Source: Acidobacteriota bacterium
Lineage (GTDB): Bacteria; Acidobacteriota; Vicinamibacteria; Vicinamibacterales; UBA2999
Length of the DNA stretch: 39,224 bases
NCBI GenBank assembly: GCA_016184455.1
Contig: JACPCS010000071.1
Span: 1 to 39,224 of the forward strand
Direction of reading: 5' to 3'
A program made the position numbers and the translations under genes. Below are positions 30,982 through 38,861 of this stretch, piece by piece (the stretch's first letter is position 1; every line of letters begins with the position of its first letter). The notes beneath the pieces were generated by a model. It did not search any database and was not told where the DNA came from. It saw nothing but the letters and a program-made list of their open reading frames with translations.

Positions 30982-33900
30982 TTACGCCTGTGCCTGCTGC
31001 ACCGGTGGCAGCGGCCGGCCGTACCGCAGGTACATCGTCGGCACGACCACCATGTTCAAGAGCGTTGAGCTCATCAAGCCGCACAGAATCACGATCGCCA
31101 TCGGCGTCTGGATCTCGCTGCCCGATTTGCCTCCACCCAGTGCGAGCGGAATCAGCGCCAGTCCTGCGGCCATCGCCGTCATGAGAATCGGGATGAGCCG
31201 CTCCCGCGCGCCTCGCTCGATGGCCTCGCGGAAATCCGTCACGCCCTCTTCCCGCATCAGATGATGAATGTGGGACACGAGCATGATGCCGTTGCGCGTG
31301 GCGATGCCGAACAGCGTGATGAAGCCGATCATCGACGCCACACTGAGGACGCCTCCGGCCAGATAGACGCCCGCGACGCCGCCGATGAGCGCAAGCGGCA
31401 GATTGAGCATCACGAGCAACGCGTCGCGCGGCCGGCCGAAGGCGAGCACCAGCAGCATGAACAGCGCCGCGACGATGCCGATGCTCAGCACCATGAGCCG
31501 CTGCGACGCGCTCTGCTCGCTCTCGAACTGGCCACCGTACTCGACCCGGTAGCCGGGGGGCATGGGGACCTGATCGGCCACCGCCGCCCGCATGTCCTCG
31601 ACGACGCTGCCCAGGTCACGGCCGGCGACGTTGGCGGAGACGACGATCCGGCGCTGCACGTTCTCCCGCAGCACCATGTTCGGTCCCATCTCGCGGCGCA
31701 CGTCAGCCAGCAGCCGGATGGGAACCGGACCGCCGCCCGGGGTGTCGATCGGCAGGTCGGCCAGGCGGTCGAAATCCGCCTGTGACGTGGGATCGAACTT
31801 CACGACGAGATCGAAGGCGGTGGCGCGGTCGAAGATCCGCCCGACGACCGCCCCGGCGAACGCGGTCTCGACGGCCTGGGCGACCTCGTCCGCCCGCAGC
31901 CCGTACCGCGAGATTGCCAGACGATTCAGGACGAAGCGCACGAACGGCACGTCCATCTGCTGCTCGAGCGACACGTCGACCGCGCCCGGAACGCCCGTCA
32001 TGACGTCGCGGACGCGTTCACCCAGCCGCCGGAGCGTTGGCAGATCGTCGCCGAAGATCTTCACGGCGATGTTCGCGCGCGTCCCCGACAGCATGTGGTC
32101 GATGCGATGGGAGATCGGCTGGCCGATCGTCACGTTGGTGCCGGGCAGCGTCGAGAACCCCCGCCGGAGCTCCGCGAGCAGCTCGGCCCGGGGCCGCCCG
32201 GTCTCGCGGAGGCCCACGTCGATCTCGGCCGCCTCGACGCCCTGCACGTGCTCGTCGTACTCGGCGCGGCCCGTCCGGCGCGCCGTGGCCACGACCTCCG
32301 GCTGCGCCAGCAGGATCTGTTCGACGCGCCGTCCGATCTCGTCGGACTTGGGGAGCGAGGTGCCCGGCAGCGTGTTGGCCTGAACCGTCAGCGTCCCTTC
32401 GTTGAACTCCGGCAGGAACGCCGTCCCCATCCGCGTCAGGGCCACGACCGCGGCGACGAGCAGCGCCGTCGATGTCGCCATCACGAGCCAGGGGTGATCC
32501 AGAGCACGCGGCAGGTCTTTCGCGAAGCGCGCCTTGAGCAGGCGCGCCAGCCAGCCGTCGTGCCCGCGCAGGATCGATCGCGCGCCGGGGAGGAACGCGT
32601 AGCTGAGCGCCGGCGTGACGACGATCGCCACGACCAGCGACGCCATCAACGCGATGATGTACGCGAAGGCGAGCGGTGCGAGCAGCCGCCCCTCGACGCC
32701 CGAGAGCCCGAAGATCGGCAGGAAGACGAGCACGATGATGACCGTCGCAAAGACGATCGACGTGCGGATCTCGAGCGTCGCGTCGCGGACCACCGCCGCG
32801 GCCGGCCGCTGCGTCTCGGGTGGCTTCGCCGCGTTCTCGCGCAGCCTGCGCACGACGTTCTCCACGTCGACAATCGCGTCGTCGACCAGTGCGCCGATGG
32901 CAATCGCCATTCCCCCCAGCGTCATCGTGTTGATCGTGGCGTCGAACGCCCGCAGGACAAACACGGCAGTCGCCAGCGACAGCGGCATGGCGGTGAGCGT
33001 GATGGCCGCCGCGCGCAGGTTGGCAAGGAAGAACACCACAATCACCACGACCAGCAGGCCGCCGTCGCGAAGGGCATTCACGACGTTCTGCACCGCGACC
33101 TCGATGAAGTCCGACTGCCGGAAGATGCGCCGATCGATCGTCATGCCGCGTGGCAGCTCCTGCTGCAGGACGTCCAGCTCCCGGTCGAGCCGCGCCGTCA
33201 ATTCGACCGTGTTGGCGCCCGGCTGCTTGAGCACGCCAACGATCACCGCCGGACGCCCGTTCCGCGATCCTTCGCCGCGCTTCAGGGCCGCGCCCTCGCG
33301 CACGTCGGCGAGGTTGCGCACCAGCACCGGCCGATCCCCGCGCAGGCTCACGACGCTGTCGGCGATCTCGTCCGGCGTCCGGACGCGCCCGATCGTCTGC
33401 AGCACGTACTCCTGGGGCCCCTCCATGTAGATGCCGGCCGAGGTGTTCTCACTCGCACCGCGCACGGCATCGAGCAGCTCGTCGACCGTGATGTTGTTGG
33501 CGCGAAGCCGATCGGGATGGGCGACCACCTGGAACTGGCGCTCGGCGCCGCCGATCGGTGTCACCTGCGAGACGCCCGGCACCGCAAGGAGGCGGCGGCG
33601 AACGAGCGTGTCCGCTATGGTGCGGAGCGTCAGCGGATCGTCCTGCTCCGACGAGATCGCGAAAAAGAGAATCTCCCCCATGATCGAGGAGATGGGCGCC
33701 AGGATCGGCCGCTCCACCTGGGGCGGCAGACTGCCGGCCACGAGCGTGAGCTTCTCGGCCACGACCTGCCGCGCCAGGAAAATGTCGGTGCCCCAGTCGA
33801 ACTCGACCCAGATCACGGCGATGCCCACGGCCGTCGCCGACCGGACGCGCCGCACGCCCGACGCGCCGTTGATGGCCGCTTCGATCGGAAACGTGACGAG

Positions 33901-34086
33901 CGTCTCCATTTCTTCGGGCGCCATCCCCCGGCCCTCAGTCAGAATCGTCACCGTCGGCGCGGTCAGGTCGGGAAAGACGTCCACCGGCATCGTGCGGGCG
34001 GTCCAGAGGCCCGCGGCGGCCAGCAGCACCGAGCCGGCAAGCACCATCCAGTGATGGTCAATCGACCACTGAATCAGTCGTTTCAT
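30982..34086 (-). CDS. heavy-metal RND efflux permease (CusA/CzcA family)
   Basis: 1034 residues. Inner-membrane pump of a tripartite metal exporter. Begins with a TM helix and the HME-RND sequence PVDVFPDLTAPTVTI. TM4 reads GGMAIAIGALVDDAIVDVEN with D402 and E409, the CusA-type proton-relay spacing. TM10-12 are at ALIGGVAGVYLAGGVLSV, GIATRNGIMLVSHI and MTAMAAGLALIPLALGGG. Of the three CusA metal-site methionines, only the one in RIDHMLSG has an equivalent; the other positions are replaced, so Cu(I)/Ag(I) specificity is not supported. GAGG precedes the ATG. Confidence 0.95.
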   Translation of the reverse strand: MKRLIQWSIDHHWMVLAGSVLLAAAGLWTARTMPVDVFPDLTAPTVTILTEGRGMAPEEMETLVTFPIEAAINGASGVRRVRSATAVGIAVIWVEFDWGTDIFLARQVVAEKLTLVAGSLPPQVERPILAPISSIMGEILFFAISSEQDDPLTLRTIADTLVRRRLLAVPGVSQVTPIGGAERQFQVVAHPDRLRANNITVDELLDAVRGASENTSAGIYMEGPQEYVLQTIGRVRTPDEIADSVVSLRGDRPVLVRNLADVREGAALKRGEGSRNGRPAVIVGVLKQPGANTVELTARLDRELDVLQQELPRGMTIDRRIFRQSDFIEVAVQNVVNALRDGGLLVVVIVVFFLANLRAAAITLTAMPLSLATAVFVLRAFDATINTMTLGGMAIAIGALVDDAIVDVENVVRRLRENAAKPPETQRPAAAVVRDATLEIRTSIVFATVIIVLVFLPIFGLSGVEGRLLAPLAFAYIIALMASLVVAIVVTPALSYAFLPGARSILRGHDGWLARLLKARFAKDLPRALDHPWLVMATSTALLVAAVVALTRMGTAFLPEFNEGTLTVQANTLPGTSLPKSDEIGRRVEQILLAQPEVVATARRTGRAEYDEHVQGVEAAEIDVGLRETGRPRAELLAELRRGFSTLPGTNVTIGQPISHRIDHMLSGTRANIAVKIFGDDLPTLRRLGERVRDVMTGVPGAVDVSLEQQMDVPFVRFVLNRLAISRYGLRADEVAQAVETAFAGAVVGRIFDRATAFDLVVKFDPTSQADFDRLADLPIDTPGGGPVPIRLLADVRREMGPNMVLRENVQRRIVVSANVAGRDLGSVVEDMRAAVADQVPMPPGYRVEYGGQFESEQSASQRLMVLSIGIVAALFMLLVLAFGRPRDALLVMLNLPLALIGGVAGVYLAGGVLSVASMIGFITLFGIATRNGIMLVSHIHHLMREEGVTDFREAIERGARERLIPILMTAMAAGLALIPLALGGGKSGSEIQTPMAIVILCGLMSSTLLNMVVVPTMYLRYGRPLPPVQQAQA

Positions 34087-34093
34087 GCGTATC

Positions 34094-34201
34094 CTCGTTC
34101 GGATCGTTCGGAGCGTTCGGATCGTTCGGAGCGTTCACGTTCGGGCCGTTCGAACGATCCGAACAACCGAACGACCCGAACAATCCGAACGACCCGAACG
34201 C
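34094..34201. repeat. self-complementary word array (GTTCGGATC-type) within the efflux operon
   Basis: The 117-bp gap between adaptor stop and RND start is filled by GTTCGGATCGTTCGGAGC words (34094-34146) followed by their inverse, CGAACGATCCGAACAACC words (34147-34200). It would fold into a long hairpin in the mRNA. It could reduce pump expression relative to adaptor or process the transcript; inferred from position only. Confidence 0.65.
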
Positions 34202-34203
34202 TG

Positions 34204-35826
34204 TCAGTGCACGTGTCCCTCCGCCGGCAGCCCGGTCGCGGCTGATGCCAGCTGCACCTCATAGGCTCCGCGCGTCACGACCCGCTCCCCGGGCGTCACA
34301 CCACTCCGGATGCCGACCAGATCGCCGTCGCGTGAGGCAATCTCGATGAACCGGCGGGCAAACTGCTCGCCGCCGATTTGCACGAACACATACGGCCGCC
34401 CCGCTTCCATGAGCACGGCAGCGCGCGGCACGACCGGCACCACGGCAGCGCGCGGCACGACCGGCACGCGCGCGCGATCGCCCAGATAGAGGAGCGCCGT
34501 GGCCGCCTGGCCGATGAGCAGCTGCTCGCGGGGATTGAGCACGTCCATCTGCAGGGGCAGCGCCCGGGTCGTCGGGTCGATCACGCCCGCGTCACGGACG
34601 TAGCGCGGCTGGAACGCCAGCGGCTGCGGCAGGCCGGGCACTTCCAGTTCCACTGCGGCCACCTGACGTGCGGCCGCCACATCGTCGGCCGGCACCTGCA
34701 GCTCGAGCTCCACGCGATCGGTCCGCACGATTCTGAACAGCGGGGCGCCCTCGTCGTACGCGGCGCCGAGCGTCGCGGTCACGTCGGCGACTCGGCCGCT
34801 GATCGGCGCCACGAGCGTGAACGCGTTGCCGGCCGCCGCACCTCCTCCTGTGCGGAGCGTCTCGTCGCGCTGCGCGAGCCGTGCCTCAGCCGCACGGAGC
34901 CGCGCCTCGGCAATTGTGGTGGCGCGCCGTGCGTCCTCGACGCGCCGCGCCGGCACCGCCCGGTCCGCCAGCAGGCGCTCGGCGCGGGTCTGCTCGACGC
35001 GCGCCGCCTCGAGTGCCGCCTGCGCTTCGGCCACTTCGGCGACGAGCGTGGCGCGGTCGGGCCCCGCCGACAGCCGCGGCTCGAGCCAGGCCAGGATCTG
35101 TCCGGCCTTGATGCGGTCGCCGATCGACGGCAGCGCCGCCGCCTGCAGCCGGCCCGCCGCCGGCGCCGCCACGACCGCTTCGCCGCCGGGCAGCGGGTGC
35201 ACCGTGGCGGGCACGCGCACCGATCGCCGCACCTCCGCGTCCTGCACGACGGCCGTCGCGAACTCGTTGGTCCACTGCTGCTCTTTCAGGTACGCAATCG
35301 CGGCCGCATCGCCCGCCGGCGAGGCCTCAGCACCGGCCCGCGCCGCGGCGTCGTCGGCAAACACCGTCACGAAACCCAGATCGTGCCGGTCGGTCAGATC
35401 CGGCGCGTCGAGGAGCAGCGCCCAGCGGTACCGCCCCGGCGGCGGCGGCGCCTCTTCCACCCGGAACGCGCCCGGACGGGACGGCGGCGGCCCGGTGAGC
35501 ACCGTCGGCGGCCCGCCCGCCTCCGGCGTGAACTCGACCTTGGCCTGGCCCGCGGCGACCGGCTTGAAATCGGCCAGCCGCGTCAGGTGCACGGCGAAGA
35601 GCGCCGGACGCCCGGCCACGAGTGGCGGATACTCCATGAAGAGCTCGGTCCTGTCGGTCCAGTGCGTGACGTCGAGCGTCGGCAGCTCGGCTTCCGCCTG
35701 CGGCGGCGCCGCCTCGCGCGTGCACGATGCGGTGAGGAGCGCGACGAGCAGAACGCCCGTCACCTTCCGCGAACCACCAGCGACCGACCACCAACCACCA
35801 ACCACCAACTCCCAACCGGTGTTCAT
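34204..35826 (-). CDS. RND efflux periplasmic adaptor (membrane-fusion protein)
   Basis: 540 residues from ATG 35826, overlapping the outer-membrane gene stop (ATGA) and preceded by GGGAG. Lipoprotein signal with LLTASC. An N-terminal extra domain (about 45-165, DVTHWTDRTELFMEYPPLVAGRPA) precedes the HlyD-like barrel/lipoyl/hairpin modules (VAAPAAGRLQAAALPSIGDRI, coiled helices with EARLRAAEARLAQRDE). Two oddities: a word array is translated in the leader (ELVVGGWWSVAGGS), and a perfect 27-bp tandem duplication (34414-34440, 34441-34467) repeats PVVPRAAV near the C-terminus. Links pump and outer-membrane channel. Confidence 0.93.
   Translation of the reverse strand: MNTGWELVVGGWWSVAGGSRKVTGVLLVALLTASCTREAAPPQAEAELPTLDVTHWTDRTELFMEYPPLVAGRPALFAVHLTRLADFKPVAAGQAKVEFTPEAGGPPTVLTGPPPSRPGAFRVEEAPPPPGRYRWALLLDAPDLTDRHDLGFVTVFADDAAARAGAEASPAGDAAAIAYLKEQQWTNEFATAVVQDAEVRRSVRVPATVHPLPGGEAVVAAPAAGRLQAAALPSIGDRIKAGQILAWLEPRLSAGPDRATLVAEVAEAQAALEAARVEQTRAERLLADRAVPARRVEDARRATTIAEARLRAAEARLAQRDETLRTGGGAAAGNAFTLVAPISGRVADVTATLGAAYDEGAPLFRIVRTDRVELELQVPADDVAAARQVAAVELEVPGLPQPLAFQPRYVRDAGVIDPTTRALPLQMDVLNPREQLLIGQAATALLYLGDRARVPVVPRAAVVPVVPRAAVLMEAGRPYVFVQIGGEQFARRFIEIASRDGDLVGIRSGVTPGERVVTRGAYEVQLASAATGLPAEGHVH
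35771..35820 (-). repeat. word array (GGTTGGTGG-type) translated inside the adaptor leader
   Basis: On the minus strand repeats of GGTTGGTGGTTGGTGGTCGG occupy codons 3-18 of the adaptor, giving GWELVVGGWWSVAGG. If translation starts at ATG 35826 the array is coding. If it starts at GTG 35763, the array would be leader, but then no ribosome site is well placed. Confidence 0.55.
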
Positions 35827-37076
35827 GGCATCTCCCACCCGCTGGCGAAGGCCAGCTCGATTTCCGCCTGGCGCACGGCCAGGTCCAGCGATGCCAGACG
35901 CACCCGGGCCGACGCGCCGATGCGATACGCATCGAGCAGCTCCAGGATGCCGCTCTCGCCGGCGTCATAGCTCACGCGCGCGATGCGCTCGATGTCATCC
36001 GCACGGTTGACCGCTTCGGCGCGATACCGGTCGGCGCCCTCACGCCGCTCGACGACGGCGGCGCGGAGCGCCGCGACCTCGCCGCGCAGCGCCAGGCGAA
36101 ACGCCTCCGCCTGCGCCTCGGCCTGTACGGCGCGCGACACCGCGAGCGTGCGTTCCGGCCGCGCACGGTCAAAGAGCGGAATCGTGGCGTGGACGCCGAT
36201 CACGCTGCCGGTCGCGGCCGAGCCGACGGTGAGCGCGCTGCCGGTTCCGCCGCTCGACGCGGTGGACGATTTCGTGCCGACAAAGATCTCGGGTTCCGGT
36301 CGCAGGCTGCGCGAAGCGGCGCGCTCGGAGAGATGCGCGGCTTCGACGTCCTGCCGCAGCGCCAGCAGGGCGCCGCGGCTGGCCTCGGCTGTTTCCATCA
36401 GGGCCGCCACCGAAGGTACCGGCGCCGGAGGGGCCGGATCAGGGACCGCAACGATCCGCGACGGATCGGTGATGCCCTCGAAGAAGCCCGCCAGCGCTGC
36501 CTGCGCCCGCGCGCGCTCGGTGGCCGCCACGACGAGATCCGCCTCGACGTCGAGCACTTCGCGCTCCGCCCGCAGGCGATCGAAGCCGGCGGCGTCGCCC
36601 TCGCCCTCGCGCCTGGCGAGCACCTGTGCCAGCTCGCGCAGACGGTCGCGCGCCCGGGTCAGCTCCTGCGCGCGCACCTGGGCCGCCGCGAGGTCGGCGA
36701 ACGCGAGCCGCAGATCGGCGCGGAGCCGCCGGATCTCGTCATCGATCCGGCTCGACGTGGCGGCCACGCGCGCTGACGCGGCCTGCACGTCGAGACCGCG
36801 GCGCCCGCTCGTCGGCAGCAGCTGCGACACCGTGAGGTAATGCTCGGTGACGCCCGCAACCGACTGGCGGTCCCAGTTGACGCGCGGATTGGGCCACCGC
36901 CCGGCCGACAGGATGTCGGCACGGGCCACCTCGACCTCGGCGCGGATCGCGCGCACGCGCGCGCTGGTGGCCGACAGCCTGGCCAGGGCATCGGCCTCGG
37001 TCAGCATCAGCGATTGGGCACCGGCGCCCGACGGCCAGGCCGCCGCGAGCGCAGCGCACAGCAAAGCACGGCGCAT
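35823..37076 (-). CDS. outer-membrane efflux channel (TolC/CusC-like)
   Basis: 417 residues with signal peptide (MRRALLCAALAAAWPSGAGA). Two OEP repeats of long helices: LTEADALARLSATSARVRAI, RWPNPRVNWDRQSVAG, FADLAAAQVRAQELTRARDR, and in the second half ASRSLRPEPEIFVGTK and SVIGVHATIPLFDRARPE. Conserved PNP/NPR and IPLFDR sites mark the family. No N-terminal lipid Cys, unlike CusC. GAGGT lies 3-4 bases before the ATG. It starts 67 bp after the His-rich gene and overlaps the adaptor gene, so it belongs to the same operon. Confidence 0.93.
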   Translation of the reverse strand: MRRALLCAALAAAWPSGAGAQSLMLTEADALARLSATSARVRAIRAEVEVARADILSAGRWPNPRVNWDRQSVAGVTEHYLTVSQLLPTSGRRGLDVQAASARVAATSSRIDDEIRRLRADLRLAFADLAAAQVRAQELTRARDRLRELAQVLARREGEGDAAGFDRLRAEREVLDVEADLVVAATERARAQAALAGFFEGITDPSRIVAVPDPAPPAPVPSVAALMETAEASRGALLALRQDVEAAHLSERAASRSLRPEPEIFVGTKSSTASSGGTGSALTVGSAATGSVIGVHATIPLFDRARPERTLAVSRAVQAEAQAEAFRLALRGEVAALRAAVVERREGADRYRAEAVNRADDIERIARVSYDAGESGILELLDAYRIGASARVRLASLDLAVRQAEIELAFASGWEMP

Positions 37077-37143
37077 AACACCTCACGAAAGAGAAAATTG
37101 GACGGGATCCGGATTCGGGACAGACGGCGTCTAGGCCGTCCGA

Positions 37144-37587
37144 TCAGACGGCGGGCAGGGGCGGGGCGCGAGGCGAGAGGAGGCGCGCCGCGGGCGGTCC
37201 GTGGCTCCGCACCTCGTGCGGAGGCTGGCGCATGATGGACGCAGGCACCGGGGCGAGCGTGAAACGCGCGGGCGGAAGCGACGGCGGCGTGAACGCGCCC
37301 GCCTCGACCGCCACGAAGATCTGCAACCGCGTCGTCTGCTCGGGCTCGTCAGTCACCCCAGCGCGCACAGTCCGCGCGCCGGGGACCCCGCGTTCGACGG
37401 CCGAGCCGCCCCGTTCGCGGGAATGAGACGGATGATGGGCGGCGGCATGGCCGCCGAAGTGGGCGTGTACGGCCCCCGGCTGGTGGTGGTCCTGGTGGTG
37501 GCCGTCGAAATGCGCGTGCACCAGCGGCGCATAGAGCGCCCCCACTGGCAGCGCCAGGCACAGCACCACGGCCGCGAGCTGAACCAT
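37144..37587 (-). CDS. His-rich secreted protein, first gene of the efflux operon
   Basis: 147 residues from ATG 37587; GTG 37590 is in frame. Signal peptide MVQLAAVVLCLALPVGALYA, then a His cluster, VHAHFDGHHQDHHQPGAVHA, followed by HFGGHAAAHHPSHS. The rest is Pro/Arg-rich and poorly structured. His-rich leaders of this kind open metal-efflux operons and may buffer or sense metal in the periplasm. TTGACT and AACAAT with a 17-bp spacer lie just upstream, leaving almost no leader. Confidence 0.8.
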   Translation of the reverse strand: MVQLAAVVLCLALPVGALYAPLVHAHFDGHHQDHHQPGAVHAHFGGHAAAHHPSHSRERGGSAVERGVPGARTVRAGVTDEPEQTTRLQIFVAVEAGAFTPPSLPPARFTLAPVPASIMRQPPHEVRSHGPPAARLLSPRAPPLPAV

Positions 37588-37596
37588 CACCCGTGC

Positions 37597-37625
37597 ATTG
37601 TTCCGGCTTGGCCCCGGGGAGTCAA
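37597..37625 (-). promoter_or_regulatory. promoter of the metal-efflux operon
   Basis: On the minus strand TTGACT (37625-37620) and AACAAT (37602-37597) are 17 bp apart. The -35 is near consensus and the -10 matches 4 of 6. The start site would fall near GTG 37590/ATG 37587, giving a near-leaderless mRNA. The spacer CCCCGGGG dyad could be an operator. Confidence 0.45.
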
Positions 37626-37695
37626 GGAATCTGACGTTTTGTTCAGGAAGCCCCGGGACCTCGGAGGGTTCGTGTCAGAATGCTGGTGTTCCCCC

Positions 37696-38184
37696 ATGAA
37701 AACCGTTCACTGGCTGTTCCTCGTCAGCGTCGCCCTGTTCATCAGCGGCATCGGGTTCGTCATTGCCGGGGCGCGGGCCTCGCGCGAGAGCGCCCCCGCG
37801 GCGGAAGCGCCGGTCACGACCCCGGTCGCGACGATCGCGCAGATCATGAACGGCATCGTGCAGCCGAACGCGCTCGCCATCTACAACGCGGTCGGCACCT
37901 ACATCACGGCCGAGGGGACCAGGGACGTCGCGCCGCAGAACGACCAGGAATGGGCGGCGCTCGGGGCGAGCGCGGCCGCGCTCGTCGAATCGGGCAACCT
38001 GCTGCTCCTCGGCAACCGCCTCGTCGACACCGGCGACTGGGTTAAGATGACGCGCGCCTTCATCGACGCGTCGCAGACGGCACTGAAAGCGGCCGAGGCG
38101 AAGGACACGGACGGCATTCTGAACGCCGGCTCGACGCTCAACGACACGTGTGACACCTGCCATGCGAAATATCAGCGCCAGTAG
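37696..38184 (+). CDS. cytochrome c'-like (class II c-type) protein
   Basis: 162 residues. N-terminal signal/anchor (about 1-25, TVHWLFLVSVALFISGIGFVI). The mature part is a helical bundle with IAQIMNGIVQPNALAIYNAV, WAALGASAAALVESGNLLLL and MTRAFIDASQTALKAAEAKD. The single heme site CDTCH lies near the C-terminus (C152-H156), as in class II cytochromes c'. The usual N-terminal distal Met may be in IAQIMNG. It could be an electron carrier or NO/metal-binding protein. The stop overlaps the HupE start by 23 nt. Confidence 0.85.
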   Translation: MKTVHWLFLVSVALFISGIGFVIAGARASRESAPAAEAPVTTPVATIAQIMNGIVQPNALAIYNAVGTYITAEGTRDVAPQNDQEWAALGASAAALVESGNLLLLGNRLVDTGDWVKMTRAFIDASQTALKAAEAKDTDGILNAGSTLNDTCDTCHAKYQRQ

Positions 38185-38857
38185 GACGGGGATCATCGCG
38201 GCCGTTCTGGTGCTTGTCTCTGCCGCCGCAGAGGCACACGGCGTCTCGGGCAAGGACGCGGTGTTCCTGCAGGGACTTCAGGGGCAGGCGATCGGACCGC
38301 TCATGTATCTCGGCGCCAAGCACATGGTCACCGGCTACGACCATCTGCTGTTCCTCGTCGGCGTCATCTTCTTTCTGTACCGCCTGCGTGACGTGCTGTT
38401 GTACGTGAGCCTTTTCACGCTGGGCCACAGCCTCACGCTGCTCGGCGGCGTGCTCGGCGGCATTCACGCCAACCCGTACATCATCGACGCGATCATCGGC
38501 TTCTCCGTCGTCTACAAGGCGTTCGAGAACATGGACGGGTTCCGGCGCTTCCTCGGCGTGCAGCCCGACACGCGGCTGGCGGTGCTCATCTTCGGCCTGT
38601 TCCACGGCTTCGGCCTTGCCACCAAGCTGCAGGAGTTCGCGCTCACCTCCAACGGCCTCGCCGCCAACATCGTCAGCTTCAACGTGGGCGTGGAGATCGG
38701 CCAGGGGCTCGCCCTGACCGGCATCCTCATCGCGCTGACGTGGTGGCGAACGCGCGCCGGCTTTCTTCACTACGCGTTTGCGACCAACGCCATCGTCATG
38801 TCGTGCGGGTTCCTGCTGATCGGCTACCAGCTCTCCGGTTATTTCCTGGCGGTGTGA
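38162..38857 (+). CDS. HupE/UreJ family membrane protein
   Basis: 231 residues from ATG 38162, overlapping the cytochrome gene; GTG 38150 is possible. Signal peptide ending in AEAHG exposes a His. About six membrane helices follow with the family motifs GYDHLLFLVGVIFFL, FTLGHSLTLL, FGLFHGFGLA and FNVGVEIGQ. HupE/UreJ proteins are linked to nickel and other metal transport. Here the context (cytochrome c', RND efflux, membrane-anchored paralogue) suggests metal entry or export; the substrate is not decided by sequence. Confidence 0.92.
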   Translation: MRNISASRTGIIAAVLVLVSAAAEAHGVSGKDAVFLQGLQGQAIGPLMYLGAKHMVTGYDHLLFLVGVIFFLYRLRDVLLYVSLFTLGHSLTLLGGVLGGIHANPYIIDAIIGFSVVYKAFENMDGFRRFLGVQPDTRLAVLIFGLFHGFGLATKLQEFALTSNGLAANIVSFNVGVEIGQGLALTGILIALTWWRTRAGFLHYAFATNAIVMSCGFLLIGYQLSGYFLAV

Positions 38858-38861
38858 CTTC

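Noticed and set aside
32095-34245. 716-residue plus-strand frame
   Set aside because: Antisense to the RND pump; composition is typical of a shadow frame in high-GC DNA.
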